DNA of 12,023 nt from an uncultured Azospirillum sp. (GCA_902489675.1 CABUAP010000026.1:1-12023); one strand, 5' to 3'. Counted from the first letter of the stretch, positions 1-7,449 are shown. Notes: generated from the letters alone by a model not told the origin. Numbers and translations are program-made.

Positions 1-14
1 TGGTTAGTTTTTTG

Positions 15-42
15 TTGCAATTGCGGAACAAAGCGATTATAG
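15..42 (+). promoter_or_regulatory. Possible promoter for the rpoZ-rel operon
   Basis: TTGCAA (15-20) and TTATAG (37-42) are spaced by 16 bases and resemble sigma-70-type -35 and -10 boxes, with 4 of 6 matches for the -35. They lie about 45 bases upstream of the rpoZ start in the only non-coding DNA before the operon. The -10 is weak, and the alternative pairing TTGTTG (12-17) with GATTAT (35-40) is equally possible. This is inferred from motif and position only. Confidence 0.3.
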
Positions 43-72
43 TTTGCCAAAATTGGTTCTAATCTAACTGAC

Positions 73-80
73 AAAGGTGA
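73..80 (+). promoter_or_regulatory. Ribosome binding site that fixes the rpoZ start
   Basis: The sequence AAAGGTGA ends 5 bases before the ATG at 86, which is normal Shine-Dalgarno spacing. An in-frame GTG at 77 falls inside this motif, so it is very unlikely to be the start. Confidence 0.7.
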
Positions 81-85
81 AAAAA

Positions 86-586
86 ATGGCAAGAGTTACA
101 GTCGAAGACTGCATTGATAAAATTCCTAACCGTTATGAGTTGCTGATGGTTGCGACCCAGCGCGCCAAAGATATTTCTTCGGGTTCGCAGATTATGGTTT
201 CTCGCGATAATGACAAAAACCCGGTAATTGCCCTGCGGGAAATTGCCGAAGAAAAGGTAAATATCGAAGATTTGCAGAGATCTTTGGTTATGGGGCTGCA
301 AAAATATGTTGAAGTTGAAGAGCCCGAAGAAGAAGAAATGGAAATTCTGGCCGCAGAAAAAGAGCTGGCCAGTTTGGATGAGCAGTTTTCCAATATGATG
401 CTTGAAAATGAAATGGCGGACTCTATGCAGGTTCACGGTGTTGATGATGACGGCCTTGATCTTGATGCCGACGATGCTGCCGACGGTGATATTGATGTTG
501 ATCTCGACGGCGATGAAGACGACCTCGGCTTTGGCGACGGCGCCGAAATGGGCGACGACGGCATGGATGACTTTGACGAAGAATAG
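86..586 (+). CDS. rpoZ: DNA-directed RNA polymerase omega subunit with a long acidic C-terminal tail
   Basis: Omega is the small RNA polymerase subunit that helps fold and hold beta-prime. The 166-residue protein begins MARVTVEDCIDKIPNRYELL and continues with the family core (VATQRAKDISSG, then NPVIALREIAEEKV) to about residue 75. ATG 86 is chosen because it has a good ribosome binding site and gives the conserved MAR N-terminus. In E. coli the omega N-terminus contributes to ppGpp site 1 at the beta-prime/omega interface, so the motif fits the downstream rel gene. The protein is much longer than E. coli omega (about 90 residues). After a Glu-rich linker (about 76-100), residues 120-166 contain 25 Asp/Glu out of 47, in a near-alternating Asp-x pattern. 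rel begins 18 bases downstream, so co-transcription is likely. Identity is secure; the role of the tail is unknown. Confidence 0.95.
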   Translation: MARVTVEDCIDKIPNRYELLMVATQRAKDISSGSQIMVSRDNDKNPVIALREIAEEKVNIEDLQRSLVMGLQKYVEVEEPEEEEMEILAAEKELASLDEQFSNMMLENEMADSMQVHGVDDDGLDLDADDAADGDIDVDLDGDEDDLGFGDGAEMGDDGMDDFDEE

Positions 587-604
587 AAATAATGATGCGG
601 GCCG

Positions 605-2743
605 ATGTTAAGACAATATGAATTAGTCGATTTAGTAAAATCTTATGATCCTGATGCCGATGAGGATGCGCTCAACCGTGCTTATGTCTTTGCCATGAAA
701 AAGCACGGGGCGCAGCTTCGGGCATCGGGCGACCCGTATTATTCTCATCCGGTCGAAGTGGCCGGTATTCTGACCAAGTTCAAGCTGGATTGCGCCTCGG
801 TGATTGCCGGGCTTTTGCATGATACGGTAGAAGATACCGATACCACGGTCGAAGAAGTTCGCCAGTTGTTTGGCGATCAGGTGGCCTCTCTGGTGGACGG
901 TTTGACTAAACTGGCGATGATTGAGCAGAAATCTACCTACACCAAACAGGCGGAAAATTTCCGTAAGCTGTTGTTGGCGATGTCGGAAGACATCCGGGTT
1001 TTGCTGATTAAACTGGCTGACCGGCTGCATAATATGCGGACACTGCATTTTCTGGCGCCGGAAAAACGAACCAGAATAGCCCGCGAAACGCTGGATATAT
1101 ATGCGCCGCTGGCCGAGCGCATCGGTATGCAGGAAGTTAAAAGCGAGTTGGAAGAACTGGCTTTTTGCGAAATCTATAAAGAAGCGCATGATTCGATCAT
1201 TGCCCGTTTGAATTTTTTGCGTGAGCAGGGCAGCAACTTGGTGCCGAAGATTATTGAGGCGCTGAAAAAGGATATGGAAGACAACGGTGTCAAATGTCAG
1301 GTGACGGGGCGGGAAAAAACGCCTTATTCGATTTGGCGTAAGATGCAGCAGAAAAATGCTTCGTTTGAGCAGCTTTCCGATATTATGGCTTTTCGTATCT
1401 GTGTTGATGACATTGCCACCTGTTATCAGGCGTTGGGGATTATCCACAGCAAATATCATATGGTTCCCCGGCGATTTAAAGATTATATTTCTACCCCGAA
1501 ACCCAACGGTTATCAGTCGATCCACACCGGGGTAATCGGTCCCGAAAATACCCGGATCGAGGTGCAGATCCGTACTTTTGAAATGCATGAAATCGCAGAA
1601 AAAGGGATTGCCGCCCACTGGGCTTATAAGCAGGGGCAGAAAGCGGAAGGCAAGAATTTCCGCTGGATCAGGGAATTGTTGGAGATTTTGGATCGGGCGT
1701 CCAACCCGGAGGAGTTTCTTGAGAACACCAAGCTGGAAATGTATAATGATCAGGTGTTCTGTTTTACGCCCAAAGGCGATTTGATCGGACTGCCGATCAA
1801 TTCGACTCCTGTCGATTTTGCCTATGCCGTTCATTCGACAGTCGGCGATACTTGCGTGGGGGCTAAGATCAACGGTGAAATCCGTCCTTTGAGAACAGTG
1901 CTGCAAAACGGTGATCAGGTGGAAATTCTGACCTCAAAAGCGCAGCATCCGTCCACGGAATGGGAACGCTTTGTGGTTACCGGTAAAGCTAAAGCCGCTA
2001 TCCGTCGTTATGTTCGTTCTTCCAAACGCGACCAGTTTATTGTCCTGGGGCAGGAAATCCTTGAAAAGATGTTTAAAAACGAGGGGTTGGAATTTTCGGA
2101 AAAAGGTCTTTTGGCCGTTATCTCCAATTTTGAAGCGGAATCGATTAATGATATTTATGCCAAAGTCGGCGAAGGACTGGTCAGCGGCTGGGATGTGATG
2201 AAAGCCGTTTATCCGGCTTATAAACAGTCTAAGCTGGAAAAAGTGGTTAAGGCGATCAAAGTTCCGACTTTCCGCAAAATCAAAAAGAAAAACACCGAGC
2301 CATTGAAAATTGAGGGGTTGATTCCCGGGATGGCGATGCATTTTGCCGGCTGCTGTCATCCGCTGCCGGGGGACAGAATTGTCGGGATTGTGACAACCGG
2401 CAAAGGGGTGGCCGTTCATCGCGCCGATTGCAAAGCGCTGGAACGTTTTTCGTCCGAACCCGAACGCTGGCTGGATATTACCTGGGGCGAGGGAGCCGAG
2501 AACCAGAGCCATACCGGAAGGCTGAAACTGATGCTTAGCAACGAACCGGGAAGTTTGGGCGAAATTTCCAATATCATGGCACGCAACAATGCCAATATTT
2601 CTAACTTGAATATTGTCTACCGCACGATCAGCTATTTTGAAATTATGGTTGACGTGGACGTTAAAAATCTGGACCATCTGAACTCAATTATTGCCGATTT
2701 GAAATCTTCCAAAGCTGTCAGCTATGTTGCCAGATCGGCCTGA
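605..2743 (+). CDS. rel: Bifunctional (p)ppGpp synthetase/hydrolase (Rel/SpoT, RSH family)
   Basis: This stringent-response enzyme makes and degrades (p)ppGpp. The 712 residues follow the long-RSH layout. The HD hydrolase domain (about 20-190) keeps the metal-site residues H48, H72-D73 (HDTVEDT) and D139 (LADRLHN). The synthetase domain (about 230-345) has D259, RRFKDYISTPKPNGYQS (289-305) and E319 in EVQIR. TGS is at about 383-443, a Cys-rich segment with AGCCHPLPGDR and VHRADC at 581-609, and a C-terminal ACT domain at about 638-710. RFKD, rather than the ExDD of RelA-type enzymes, together with an intact HD site predicts both activities. Many Alphaproteobacteria have one such enzyme; whether this is the only one here cannot be seen. 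No strong ribosome binding site precedes ATG 605, only 18 bases after rpoZ, so translational coupling is possible. Confidence 0.96.
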   Translation: MLRQYELVDLVKSYDPDADEDALNRAYVFAMKKHGAQLRASGDPYYSHPVEVAGILTKFKLDCASVIAGLLHDTVEDTDTTVEEVRQLFGDQVASLVDGLTKLAMIEQKSTYTKQAENFRKLLLAMSEDIRVLLIKLADRLHNMRTLHFLAPEKRTRIARETLDIYAPLAERIGMQEVKSELEELAFCEIYKEAHDSIIARLNFLREQGSNLVPKIIEALKKDMEDNGVKCQVTGREKTPYSIWRKMQQKNASFEQLSDIMAFRICVDDIATCYQALGIIHSKYHMVPRRFKDYISTPKPNGYQSIHTGVIGPENTRIEVQIRTFEMHEIAEKGIAAHWAYKQGQKAEGKNFRWIRELLEILDRASNPEEFLENTKLEMYNDQVFCFTPKGDLIGLPINSTPVDFAYAVHSTVGDTCVGAKINGEIRPLRTVLQNGDQVEILTSKAQHPSTEWERFVVTGKAKAAIRRYVRSSKRDQFIVLGQEILEKMFKNEGLEFSEKGLLAVISNFEAESINDIYAKVGEGLVSGWDVMKAVYPAYKQSKLEKVVKAIKVPTFRKIKKKNTEPLKIEGLIPGMAMHFAGCCHPLPGDRIVGIVTTGKGVAVHRADCKALERFSSEPERWLDITWGEGAENQSHTGRLKLMLSNEPGSLGEISNIMARNNANISNLNIVYRTISYFEIMVDVDVKNLDHLNSIIADLKSSKAVSYVARSA

Positions 2744-2745
2744 GC

Positions 2746-2753
2746 AAGGGAGA
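2746..2753 (+). promoter_or_regulatory. Ribosome binding site supporting a TTG start at 2760
   Basis: AAGGGAGA lies just after the rel stop codon and ends 6 bases before TTG 2760. The alternative ATG at 2724 lies inside rel and has no comparable motif upstream, so this site favours the shorter DUF2062 product. Confidence 0.6.
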
Positions 2754-2759
2754 AACGAT

Positions 2760-3317
2760 TTGTTCATATCCAATAAGCGCCGGGATGTGCTTTCTGCGGA
2801 AAGAAAACGCCGGTCGGGACTGAAACGTTACGGAAACTACATTTTGGCGCGCTTGAGCCGCCTTGGCGGCACGCCTTATTCGATTGCGGCAGGAGTGGCC
2901 TGCGGGGTGGCGGTTTCGTTCACGCCGTTTGTCGGTTTTCATTTTGTTTTGGCGGCGGCAACGGCTTGGATTATCCGTGCCAATGTTTTGGCGGGTGCGC
3001 TCGGTACCGCGGCCGGCAACCCGTGGACATTTCCTTTTATCTGGATTTCCGTGCTTTATACCGGGCGCTTTATACTGGGGGAACACGGGCGTGATGATGT
3101 TGAATTTGCCAAAGTATTTTCGGGGGCGATGCACGCGCTGATCACGTTGGATTTTTCTTCCTTCGGGCGGGACGTGTGGCCGATTGTATGGCCGATGATG
3201 GTCGGATGTATTCCGTTTTATATTGCGGCTTGGGGTATTACCTATTATGTCGTGAAAAAGTCTTTGGAAAAAATCGGCCGATTTAAGAATCTTAAAAATA
3301 AGGTAAACAAAGTGTAA
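2760..3317 (+). CDS. DUF2062 family membrane protein
   Basis: From TTG 2760 the product has 185 residues; an in-frame ATG at 2724 would add 12 and overlap rel by 20 bases. TTG is preferred because of its ribosome binding site and because the N-terminus MFISNKRR resembles family members that start with MF and basic residues. Residues 36-95 carry the family signature: GGTPYSIAAGVACGVAVSFT, then PFVGFH, IIRAN, and GTAAGNPWTFPFIW. Hydrophobic segments at about 41-70, 88-106 and 140-165 indicate an inner-membrane protein with a basic N-terminus. The molecular function of DUF2062 proteins is not established. The gene is a known companion of rel and acpS in Alphaproteobacteria. Its stop overlaps the acpS start by one base (TAATG), which suggests coupled translation. 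Confidence 0.85.
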   Translation: MFISNKRRDVLSAERKRRSGLKRYGNYILARLSRLGGTPYSIAAGVACGVAVSFTPFVGFHFVLAAATAWIIRANVLAGALGTAAGNPWTFPFIWISVLYTGRFILGEHGRDDVEFAKVFSGAMHALITLDFSSFGRDVWPIVWPMMVGCIPFYIAAWGITYYVVKKSLEKIGRFKNLKNKVNKV

Positions 3318-3712
3318 TGATTATCGGACTGGGAAGCGATATCTGCAATATTGCAAGGATTGAAAAGGCATATGCCGATTTTGGGGAGCGGTTTGTCAAA
3401 CGCTGTTACGGGGCGGAAGAACAGCGGGAATTAAACGAAATCCGCGGGGATCGGGAACGTTTTACGGCCTCTCTGGCCAAGCGTTTTGCCGCCAAAGAAG
3501 GATTTGTCAAAGCGCTCGGTACCGGTTTTGCCCACGGCATTTCCTGGGCGGAGATTGAGGTGGTTCATCAGCCGGGCGGCCGGCCGGTTTTCAAAATTTG
3601 CGGACAGGCGGAAGCGGTTTTGAAGAAAATTATCCCCGCATCGCGTTTGTGGCTGAGTTTGAGCGACGACTATCCTTTGGCTCAAGCTGTAGTTATTATC
3701 GAAAGTTGTTAG
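3317..3712 (+). CDS. acpS: Holo-[acyl-carrier-protein] synthase
   Basis: AcpS transfers 4'-phosphopantetheine from coenzyme A to the conserved serine of apo-acyl carrier protein, which activates it for fatty acid synthesis. The 131 residues match the usual size. The N-terminus MIIGLGSDICNIARIEKA contains the metal-ligand Asp (D8), and the second signature RFAAKEGFVKALGTGF (56-71) contains the metal-binding Glu (E61). The C-terminus SLSDDYPLAQAVVIIES is typical of the family. The start overlaps the preceding stop by one base. lepB follows 65 bases later, so both may share transcripts, although a separate promoter before lepB is possible. Identity is secure. Confidence 0.95.
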   Translation: MIIGLGSDICNIARIEKAYADFGERFVKRCYGAEEQRELNEIRGDRERFTASLAKRFAAKEGFVKALGTGFAHGISWAEIEVVHQPGGRPVFKICGQAEAVLKKIIPASRLWLSLSDDYPLAQAVVIIESC

Positions 3713-3719
3713 CTTTTTG

Positions 3720-3747
3720 TTGCCAAAATAAAAATAACGGTTAGTAT
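3720..3747 (+). promoter_or_regulatory. Possible promoter upstream of lepB
   Basis: TTGCCA (3720-3725, 5 of 6 matches to the -35 consensus) and TAGTAT (3742-3747, 4 of 6 matches to the -10) have a 16-base spacer in the 65-base gap between acpS and lepB. The DNA just upstream is nearly identical to the start of the rpoZ upstream region (compare 4-18 with 3709-3723). Motif-level inference only. Confidence 0.3.
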
Positions 3748-3762
3748 GGCAGAAAAACTGCC
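3748..3762 (+). other. Small hairpin before the lepB ribosome binding site
   Basis: GGCAG-AAAAA-CTGCC forms a perfect 5-bp stem with a 5-A loop, ending 4 bases before the lepB Shine-Dalgarno GAAGGAG (3767-3773). No U-run follows, so it does not look like a terminator. It could affect mRNA 5' stability or ribosome access, or be chance. Confidence 0.3.
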
Positions 3763-3777
3763 GGGAGAAGGAGCAAA

Positions 3778-4509
3778 ATGGAAAAAGAAGAAAATATGTC
3801 AGAAACAATCAAAACAATCATCTATGCGATTGTGATCGCGGTTTTGATCAGGAGTTTTTTGTTTGAGCCGTTTAAGATACCTTCCGGTTCCATGTACCCG
3901 AACCTTTATGTCGGCGATTTTTTATTTGTTTCAAAATATACATACGGTTATTCTCGTCACTCATTTCCGTTCAGTTTGCCGGCGTTTGACGGCCGCATTT
4001 GGAGCAGCGAACCCAAGCAGGGGGATGTGGTGGTATTCAAGTTTCCGAAAGACAACCGTACCGATTTTATTAAACGGATTATCGGTATGCCCGGTGATAA
4101 AATCAAGCTGGAAAACGGCCGCCTGTATGTTAACGGTAAGATGCTGGAACGGGTTGAAGGCGAAAATTTTGTGCTGCGCAATCCGTTTGGTCATGCCGAA
4201 CGCTATCATCAATATACGGAAACGCTGCCTAACGGGGTCAAACACAGTATTTTGGAGATTTCCGACGAAGAAAAGGAAGATAATTTTGCCGAGGTAACGG
4301 TGCCGGAAGGCAATTTGTTTGTCATGGGGGATAACCGCGACCGTTCCGATGACAGCCGGGTCAGCGTCGGTTTTGTGCCGATGGAAAATTTGGTCGGCAA
4401 GGCGCGTTTTCTGTTCTTTTCTTATGATCCTAACGAAGGCGCCTGGTATAAGCCGTGGACTTGGGCCAAGAAAATCAGATGGAGCCGTCTGTTTACCAAA
4501 ATCAAATGA
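3778..4509 (+). CDS. lepB: Signal peptidase I
   Basis: LepB is the membrane-anchored serine protease that removes signal peptides from exported pre-proteins on the periplasmic side of the inner membrane. The 243 residues show one N-terminal membrane anchor (about 11-28). The box B motif is IPSGSMYPNL with the nucleophile S38. The general-base Lys K99 lies in FIKRIIGMPGD, and box E is GDNRDRSDDSR (184-194). Both catalytic residues are intact. Start ATG 3778 has the strong ribosome binding site GAAGGAG 4 bases upstream; an in-frame ATG at 3796 is a weaker alternative. The position between acpS and rnc is the conserved alphaproteobacterial order. Identity is secure. Confidence 0.96.
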   Translation: MEKEENMSETIKTIIYAIVIAVLIRSFLFEPFKIPSGSMYPNLYVGDFLFVSKYTYGYSRHSFPFSLPAFDGRIWSSEPKQGDVVVFKFPKDNRTDFIKRIIGMPGDKIKLENGRLYVNGKMLERVEGENFVLRNPFGHAERYHQYTETLPNGVKHSILEISDEEKEDNFAEVTVPEGNLFVMGDNRDRSDDSRVSVGFVPMENLVGKARFLFFSYDPNEGAWYKPWTWAKKIRWSRLFTKIK

Positions 4510-4550
4510 TCTTATATGTAAAAGATGCGCAATCTTGACGGAGGACAGTT

Positions 4551-5216
4551 ATGAAAGAACCGGAACTAAATCTGGATTATCACTTTAATGATCGGCATTT
4601 GCTGCATCAGGCGCTGACGCATACCAGCAAAACGGGGAATTTGTCGGAAAATTATGAACGGTTGGAGTTTCTCGGTGATCGTGTTCTGGGGGTAGCTGTT
4701 GCGGAGATGATTTATAAATGTTTCCCGCACGAACCGGAGGGAAATCTGTCGCAGCGTTTTATGGCGCTGGTATGCAAAGAAACCGTGGCGGAAATGGCGC
4801 TTAGATTGGGGCTGGATCGTTATATTATGGCCGAGAGCATTGATGTTCGCCATAATGATAATGTTTTGTGTGATGTTTGCGAGGCCGTGATCGGCGCCAT
4901 GTATCTTGACGGCGGCTGCCAGACGGCAATAAATTTTGTGCAGAAGCATTGGGAACCGTTGGTCGATACTCATACTCGGCCGCCCAAAGATGCCAAGACT
5001 CTTTTGCAGGAAGCCGCGCATGAAAAGAACCTGCCGGCACCGCGTTATGTAGAAATCAGCCGCGAAGGCGCGGAACATAATCCGGTTTTTCATATGCAGG
5101 TGGAAATTGACGGCGTGGAAGCGCAGGCAGGAAGCGGCCGCAATAAAAAAGCGGCAGAGCAAAACGCCGCCGAAAAAATGCTGGCGGTTTTGGGAGTGAA
5201 ACATGGAAGCAAATAA
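4551..5216 (+). CDS. rnc: Ribonuclease III
   Basis: RNase III cleaves double-stranded RNA, processing rRNA precursors and structured mRNAs. The 221-residue protein has the RNase III catalytic domain (about 1-140) with the signature NYERLEFLGDRVLG (34-47), which carries E36, E39 and D43. Downstream metal-site residues D108 and E111 lie in CDVCEAVIGAMYLDGG, and E63 matches the remaining acidic position. A C-terminal dsRNA-binding domain covers about 145-217 (DAKTLLQEAAHE to NKKAAEQNAAEKML). The start has CGGAGGA at 4539-4545, 5 bases upstream. The 3' end overlaps era by 14 bases; rnc-era coupling is widespread in Proteobacteria and fits their joint work in rRNA maturation. Confidence 0.97.
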   Translation: MKEPELNLDYHFNDRHLLHQALTHTSKTGNLSENYERLEFLGDRVLGVAVAEMIYKCFPHEPEGNLSQRFMALVCKETVAEMALRLGLDRYIMAESIDVRHNDNVLCDVCEAVIGAMYLDGGCQTAINFVQKHWEPLVDTHTRPPKDAKTLLQEAAHEKNLPAPRYVEISREGAEHNPVFHMQVEIDGVEAQAGSGRNKKAAEQNAAEKMLAVLGVKHGSK

Positions 5217-6114
5217 TTTAAAACCGACCCGTTGCGGGTTTGTCAGCCTGATTGGGGCGCCCAATGCGGGAAAATCAACTATTACCAATGATTTTGTGGG
5301 GTCTAAAGTATCAATTGTTTCGCCCAAAGCGCAGACAACGCGGACTTTGGTGAAAGGAATCGGTATTTATGACAACACTCAGATTATCTTTTTAGATACG
5401 CCGGGTATTTTTAAGCCTAAACGGCGTTTTGACCGCTCGATGGTCGCTTCGGCCTGGAGTGGGGCGTCGGATGGCGATATCTTGGTGTTGGTGGTGGATG
5501 CCAAACGCGGCTTTGACGAAGAAACAAGAGCGATTGTAGATGAGCTGAACAAGCAGTCGTGGGAAGCAGTGCTGCTGTTAAACAAAATCGATCTAATCTC
5601 AAAAGACAAGCTGCTGCCGTTGGCGGCGGAGCTTAATGCCGGCGGCCGGTTTTCGGAAACATTTATGGTTTCGGCCGTTACCAAAGAAGGGCTGAACGAT
5701 TTTTACCGATATCTGGCGGATCGGCTGCCGGAATCGCCTTGGTATTATCCCGAAGATCATATGTCCGACCTGCCGCTGAGATTGCTGGCCGCAGAAGTTG
5801 TCCGCGAAAAATTGTTTTTGTACTTGCAGGAAGAACTGCCTTATTCTTTGACGGTGGAACCGGAATTGTGGGAACGTCGGCCGGATAATTCGGTGAGAGC
5901 GGAGATGACAATTTATGTCGAGCGGGAAGGGCAGAAGAAAATTATTGTCGGCCGGGGCGGTGAAATGATCAAGAAAATAGGGCAGACGGCGCGTCTTGAG
6001 CTGGAAGAATTGCTCGAAGATCGTATACATTTGTTTTTGTTTGTTAAAGTTCGCGAAAATTGGAGCGAAGATCCGGCGCGTTATCAGGATTGGGGCTTGC
6101 TTTACAATGTTTAG
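5203..6114 (+). CDS. era: GTPase Era, 30S ribosome assembly factor
   Basis: Era is an essential GTPase that binds the 3' end of 16S rRNA through its KH domain and supports small-subunit maturation. The 303 residues have all GTPase motifs: G1 GAPNAGKST (18-26), G2 around QTTR (44-47), G3 DTPG (65-68), G4 NKID (127-130) and G5 SAV (157-159). The C-terminal KH domain (about 205-285) carries GRGGEMIKKIG (250-260), and the protein ends RYQDWGLLYNV. The start ATG lies inside rnc, with GGGAGTGA (5192-5199) upstream. Era is the last gene of the housekeeping block: recO, which often follows it, is absent here and a polysaccharide locus begins instead. Confidence 0.97.
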   Translation: MEANNLKPTRCGFVSLIGAPNAGKSTITNDFVGSKVSIVSPKAQTTRTLVKGIGIYDNTQIIFLDTPGIFKPKRRFDRSMVASAWSGASDGDILVLVVDAKRGFDEETRAIVDELNKQSWEAVLLLNKIDLISKDKLLPLAAELNAGGRFSETFMVSAVTKEGLNDFYRYLADRLPESPWYYPEDHMSDLPLRLLAAEVVREKLFLYLQEELPYSLTVEPELWERRPDNSVRAEMTIYVEREGQKKIIVGRGGEMIKKIGQTARLELEELLEDRIHLFLFVKVRENWSEDPARYQDWGLLYNV

Positions 6115-6246
6115 CCGCCGGCGGTCGGAATAATTAAATTTTGTCATAGTATAAATGATATTATTAGCTTGAGTATTTGTTTATAATCTTATATCAATTC
6201 TCTATATTGAAAAACTAAAAGCTTGATACGGACTACGGAATCGGAA
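6115..6246. other. AT-rich junction between the housekeeping cluster and the polysaccharide locus
   Basis: This 132-base stretch carries no supported gene. It opens with a 10-bp GC palindrome (CCGCCGGCGG, 6115-6124) and then becomes strongly AT-rich. A perfect TATAAT at 6182-6187 could be a -10 box for the glycosyltransferase genes, but no good -35 lies 16-18 bases upstream (TATTAT is at 6159-6164). No clear intrinsic terminator for era was found. Confidence 0.5.
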
Positions 6247-7425
6247 ATGAAAGAAACCGGTATTTGGGAGAAATTTTTTTCGGTAAAAATTTCTCCTTTA
6301 AGAACTCATAAAATAATCCGCATATGCGGATTAAAATTGAAATTTCGCTGTGATGGCAACCGAAAGGCGTTGGAGAAACTGCGTGCCACGATCAGAGATA
6401 ACAGTGTCTTGATTGTTGAAACCAATAATTGCCACTATGAAGTGATTCCGGGATATGCCAAATATTTCAGCGAACTGGGATATAATGTCGATGTGGCAGT
6501 TTATGATGGCGGTCAGCTTGATTTTTTGTGTGAAGCCGTGCCGACGGTGCGGGTCTTTACACTTGGCGAAAAAGATATGAAGCGGTTGCTTGCCGCCGAA
6601 CCGATCAACGGATATCATTATGTTTTGTTCAGTTCTGCCATTAAATATATCGACGGGGTGGAAGCTAATTCGCCGGAAATGCCGTTTGTGACAAGCTATT
6701 ACCAGAACATAGCCATTGCCAAAGACAAGATGATTTTTGTGCAGCACCATATGGAAAGAGAAGGAATAAGCCGCAATCAAATCGCACTGGCCGATTTGCA
6801 TAACAGCTATTCCGATAATTTTTATATGGTTAATCCGCATTATTTCGGCAACATAAAAATTACGCCGAAAAACAGGGATGTGACTAATTTTATTGTGGTC
6901 GGTGGTATCTCTCCCCGGCGCAAAAACTATGAACTGCTGCTTTCGACCGTGCGCCGGTTGGCCAAAGAAGGGAAAAAGTTTAAGGTTACGGTTGTCGGCG
7001 CGGGAGATAAACTCGCTCTTGACAGTGATATTGCGCCTTATTTTGATATATTGGGACGTCTGTCTTATCCGGATATGTTCCGCGCAATGGAAGCCGCCGA
7101 TTTCTTTTTGTGCCTGCTTGATCCCGAAAATCCTGCTCATAATCGTTATATCTCGAATGGCACCAGCGGCAGCTTTCAGCTGATTTACGGTTTTGTTAAA
7201 CCTTGCCTGATTCAGAAAAAATTTGCCGATGCCTATGCTTTTGATGAAAGTAACGCTCTGATTTATGGAACGAATGATGAACTGCTTGATGCAATGGCTT
7301 GTGCAGTTGATATGACAGCCGCAGATTATGAGCAGTTGCAGTCCGGTTTGCAGAAAAAAGCAGAGGATATCAGAAACAGATCGCTGGAAAACCTGAAAAA
7401 AGTTTTGCAGTCAATAAAGAGATGA
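6247..7425 (+). CDS. GT-B-like glycosyltransferase, first tandem paralogue
   Basis: Probably a cytoplasmic glycosyltransferase of surface-polysaccharide synthesis; donor and acceptor are unknown. ATG 6247 gives 392 residues, the same length as its neighbour. A TTG at 6223 would add 8 residues that have no counterpart there. The N-terminal tail (about 10-34, FFSVKISPLRTHKIIRICG) is basic-hydrophobic. The first half has NSVLIVETN..CHYEVIPGY.KYF..LGYNVD (52-82), VQHHMER (165-171), LADLHN and VNPHYFG. The second half resembles a GT-B donor domain: FIVVGG (215-220), RRKNYELLL, FKVTVVGAG, GRLSYPDMFRAMEAADFFLC (270-289) and GTSGSFQLIYGFVKPCL (305-321). The usual GT4 E-x7-E glutamates appear to be replaced in that last motif. 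The Shine-Dalgarno is weak (ACGGAA, 6235-6240). Family assignment rests on fold-like motifs only. Confidence 0.8.
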   Translation: MKETGIWEKFFSVKISPLRTHKIIRICGLKLKFRCDGNRKALEKLRATIRDNSVLIVETNNCHYEVIPGYAKYFSELGYNVDVAVYDGGQLDFLCEAVPTVRVFTLGEKDMKRLLAAEPINGYHYVLFSSAIKYIDGVEANSPEMPFVTSYYQNIAIAKDKMIFVQHHMEREGISRNQIALADLHNSYSDNFYMVNPHYFGNIKITPKNRDVTNFIVVGGISPRRKNYELLLSTVRRLAKEGKKFKVTVVGAGDKLALDSDIAPYFDILGRLSYPDMFRAMEAADFFLCLLDPENPAHNRYISNGTSGSFQLIYGFVKPCLIQKKFADAYAFDESNALIYGTNDELLDAMACAVDMTAADYEQLQSGLQKKAEDIRNRSLENLKKVLQSIKR

Positions 7426-7449
7426 TAAATTTTTGGTATAGGACTGATC

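Noticed and set aside
47..56. CCAAAATTGG as an operator before rpoZ
   Set aside because: It is only a 4-bp inverted repeat around two bases in AT-rich DNA, which is too weak to support a regulator site.
632..1906. Long antisense open frame (424 codons) opposite the rel gene
   Set aside because: It is fully overlapped by a gene with clear RSH motifs, its translation shows no recognisable family or motif, and it is best explained as a codon-bias shadow. The same applies to the long antisense frames at 1934-2677, 4566-5327 and 6331-7140.
3657..3676. acpS apparently missing the His of a C-terminal SxSH motif (SLSDDYP)
   Set aside because: As far as I recall, alphaproteobacterial AcpS proteins often have Asp there, and the metal-site residues D8 and E61 are intact, so I do not treat it as a defect.
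6115..6124. GC palindrome right after the era stop as an intrinsic terminator
   Set aside because: CCGCCGGCGG leaves only a 3-bp stem with a 4-base loop and is not followed directly by a T-run, so it does not fit a rho-independent terminator.
6182..6187. TATAAT as a promoter for the polysaccharide locus
   Set aside because: The -10 match is perfect, but no reasonable -35 is found at 16-18 bases, and such hexamers are expected by chance in AT-rich DNA. It is described only as part of the junction.
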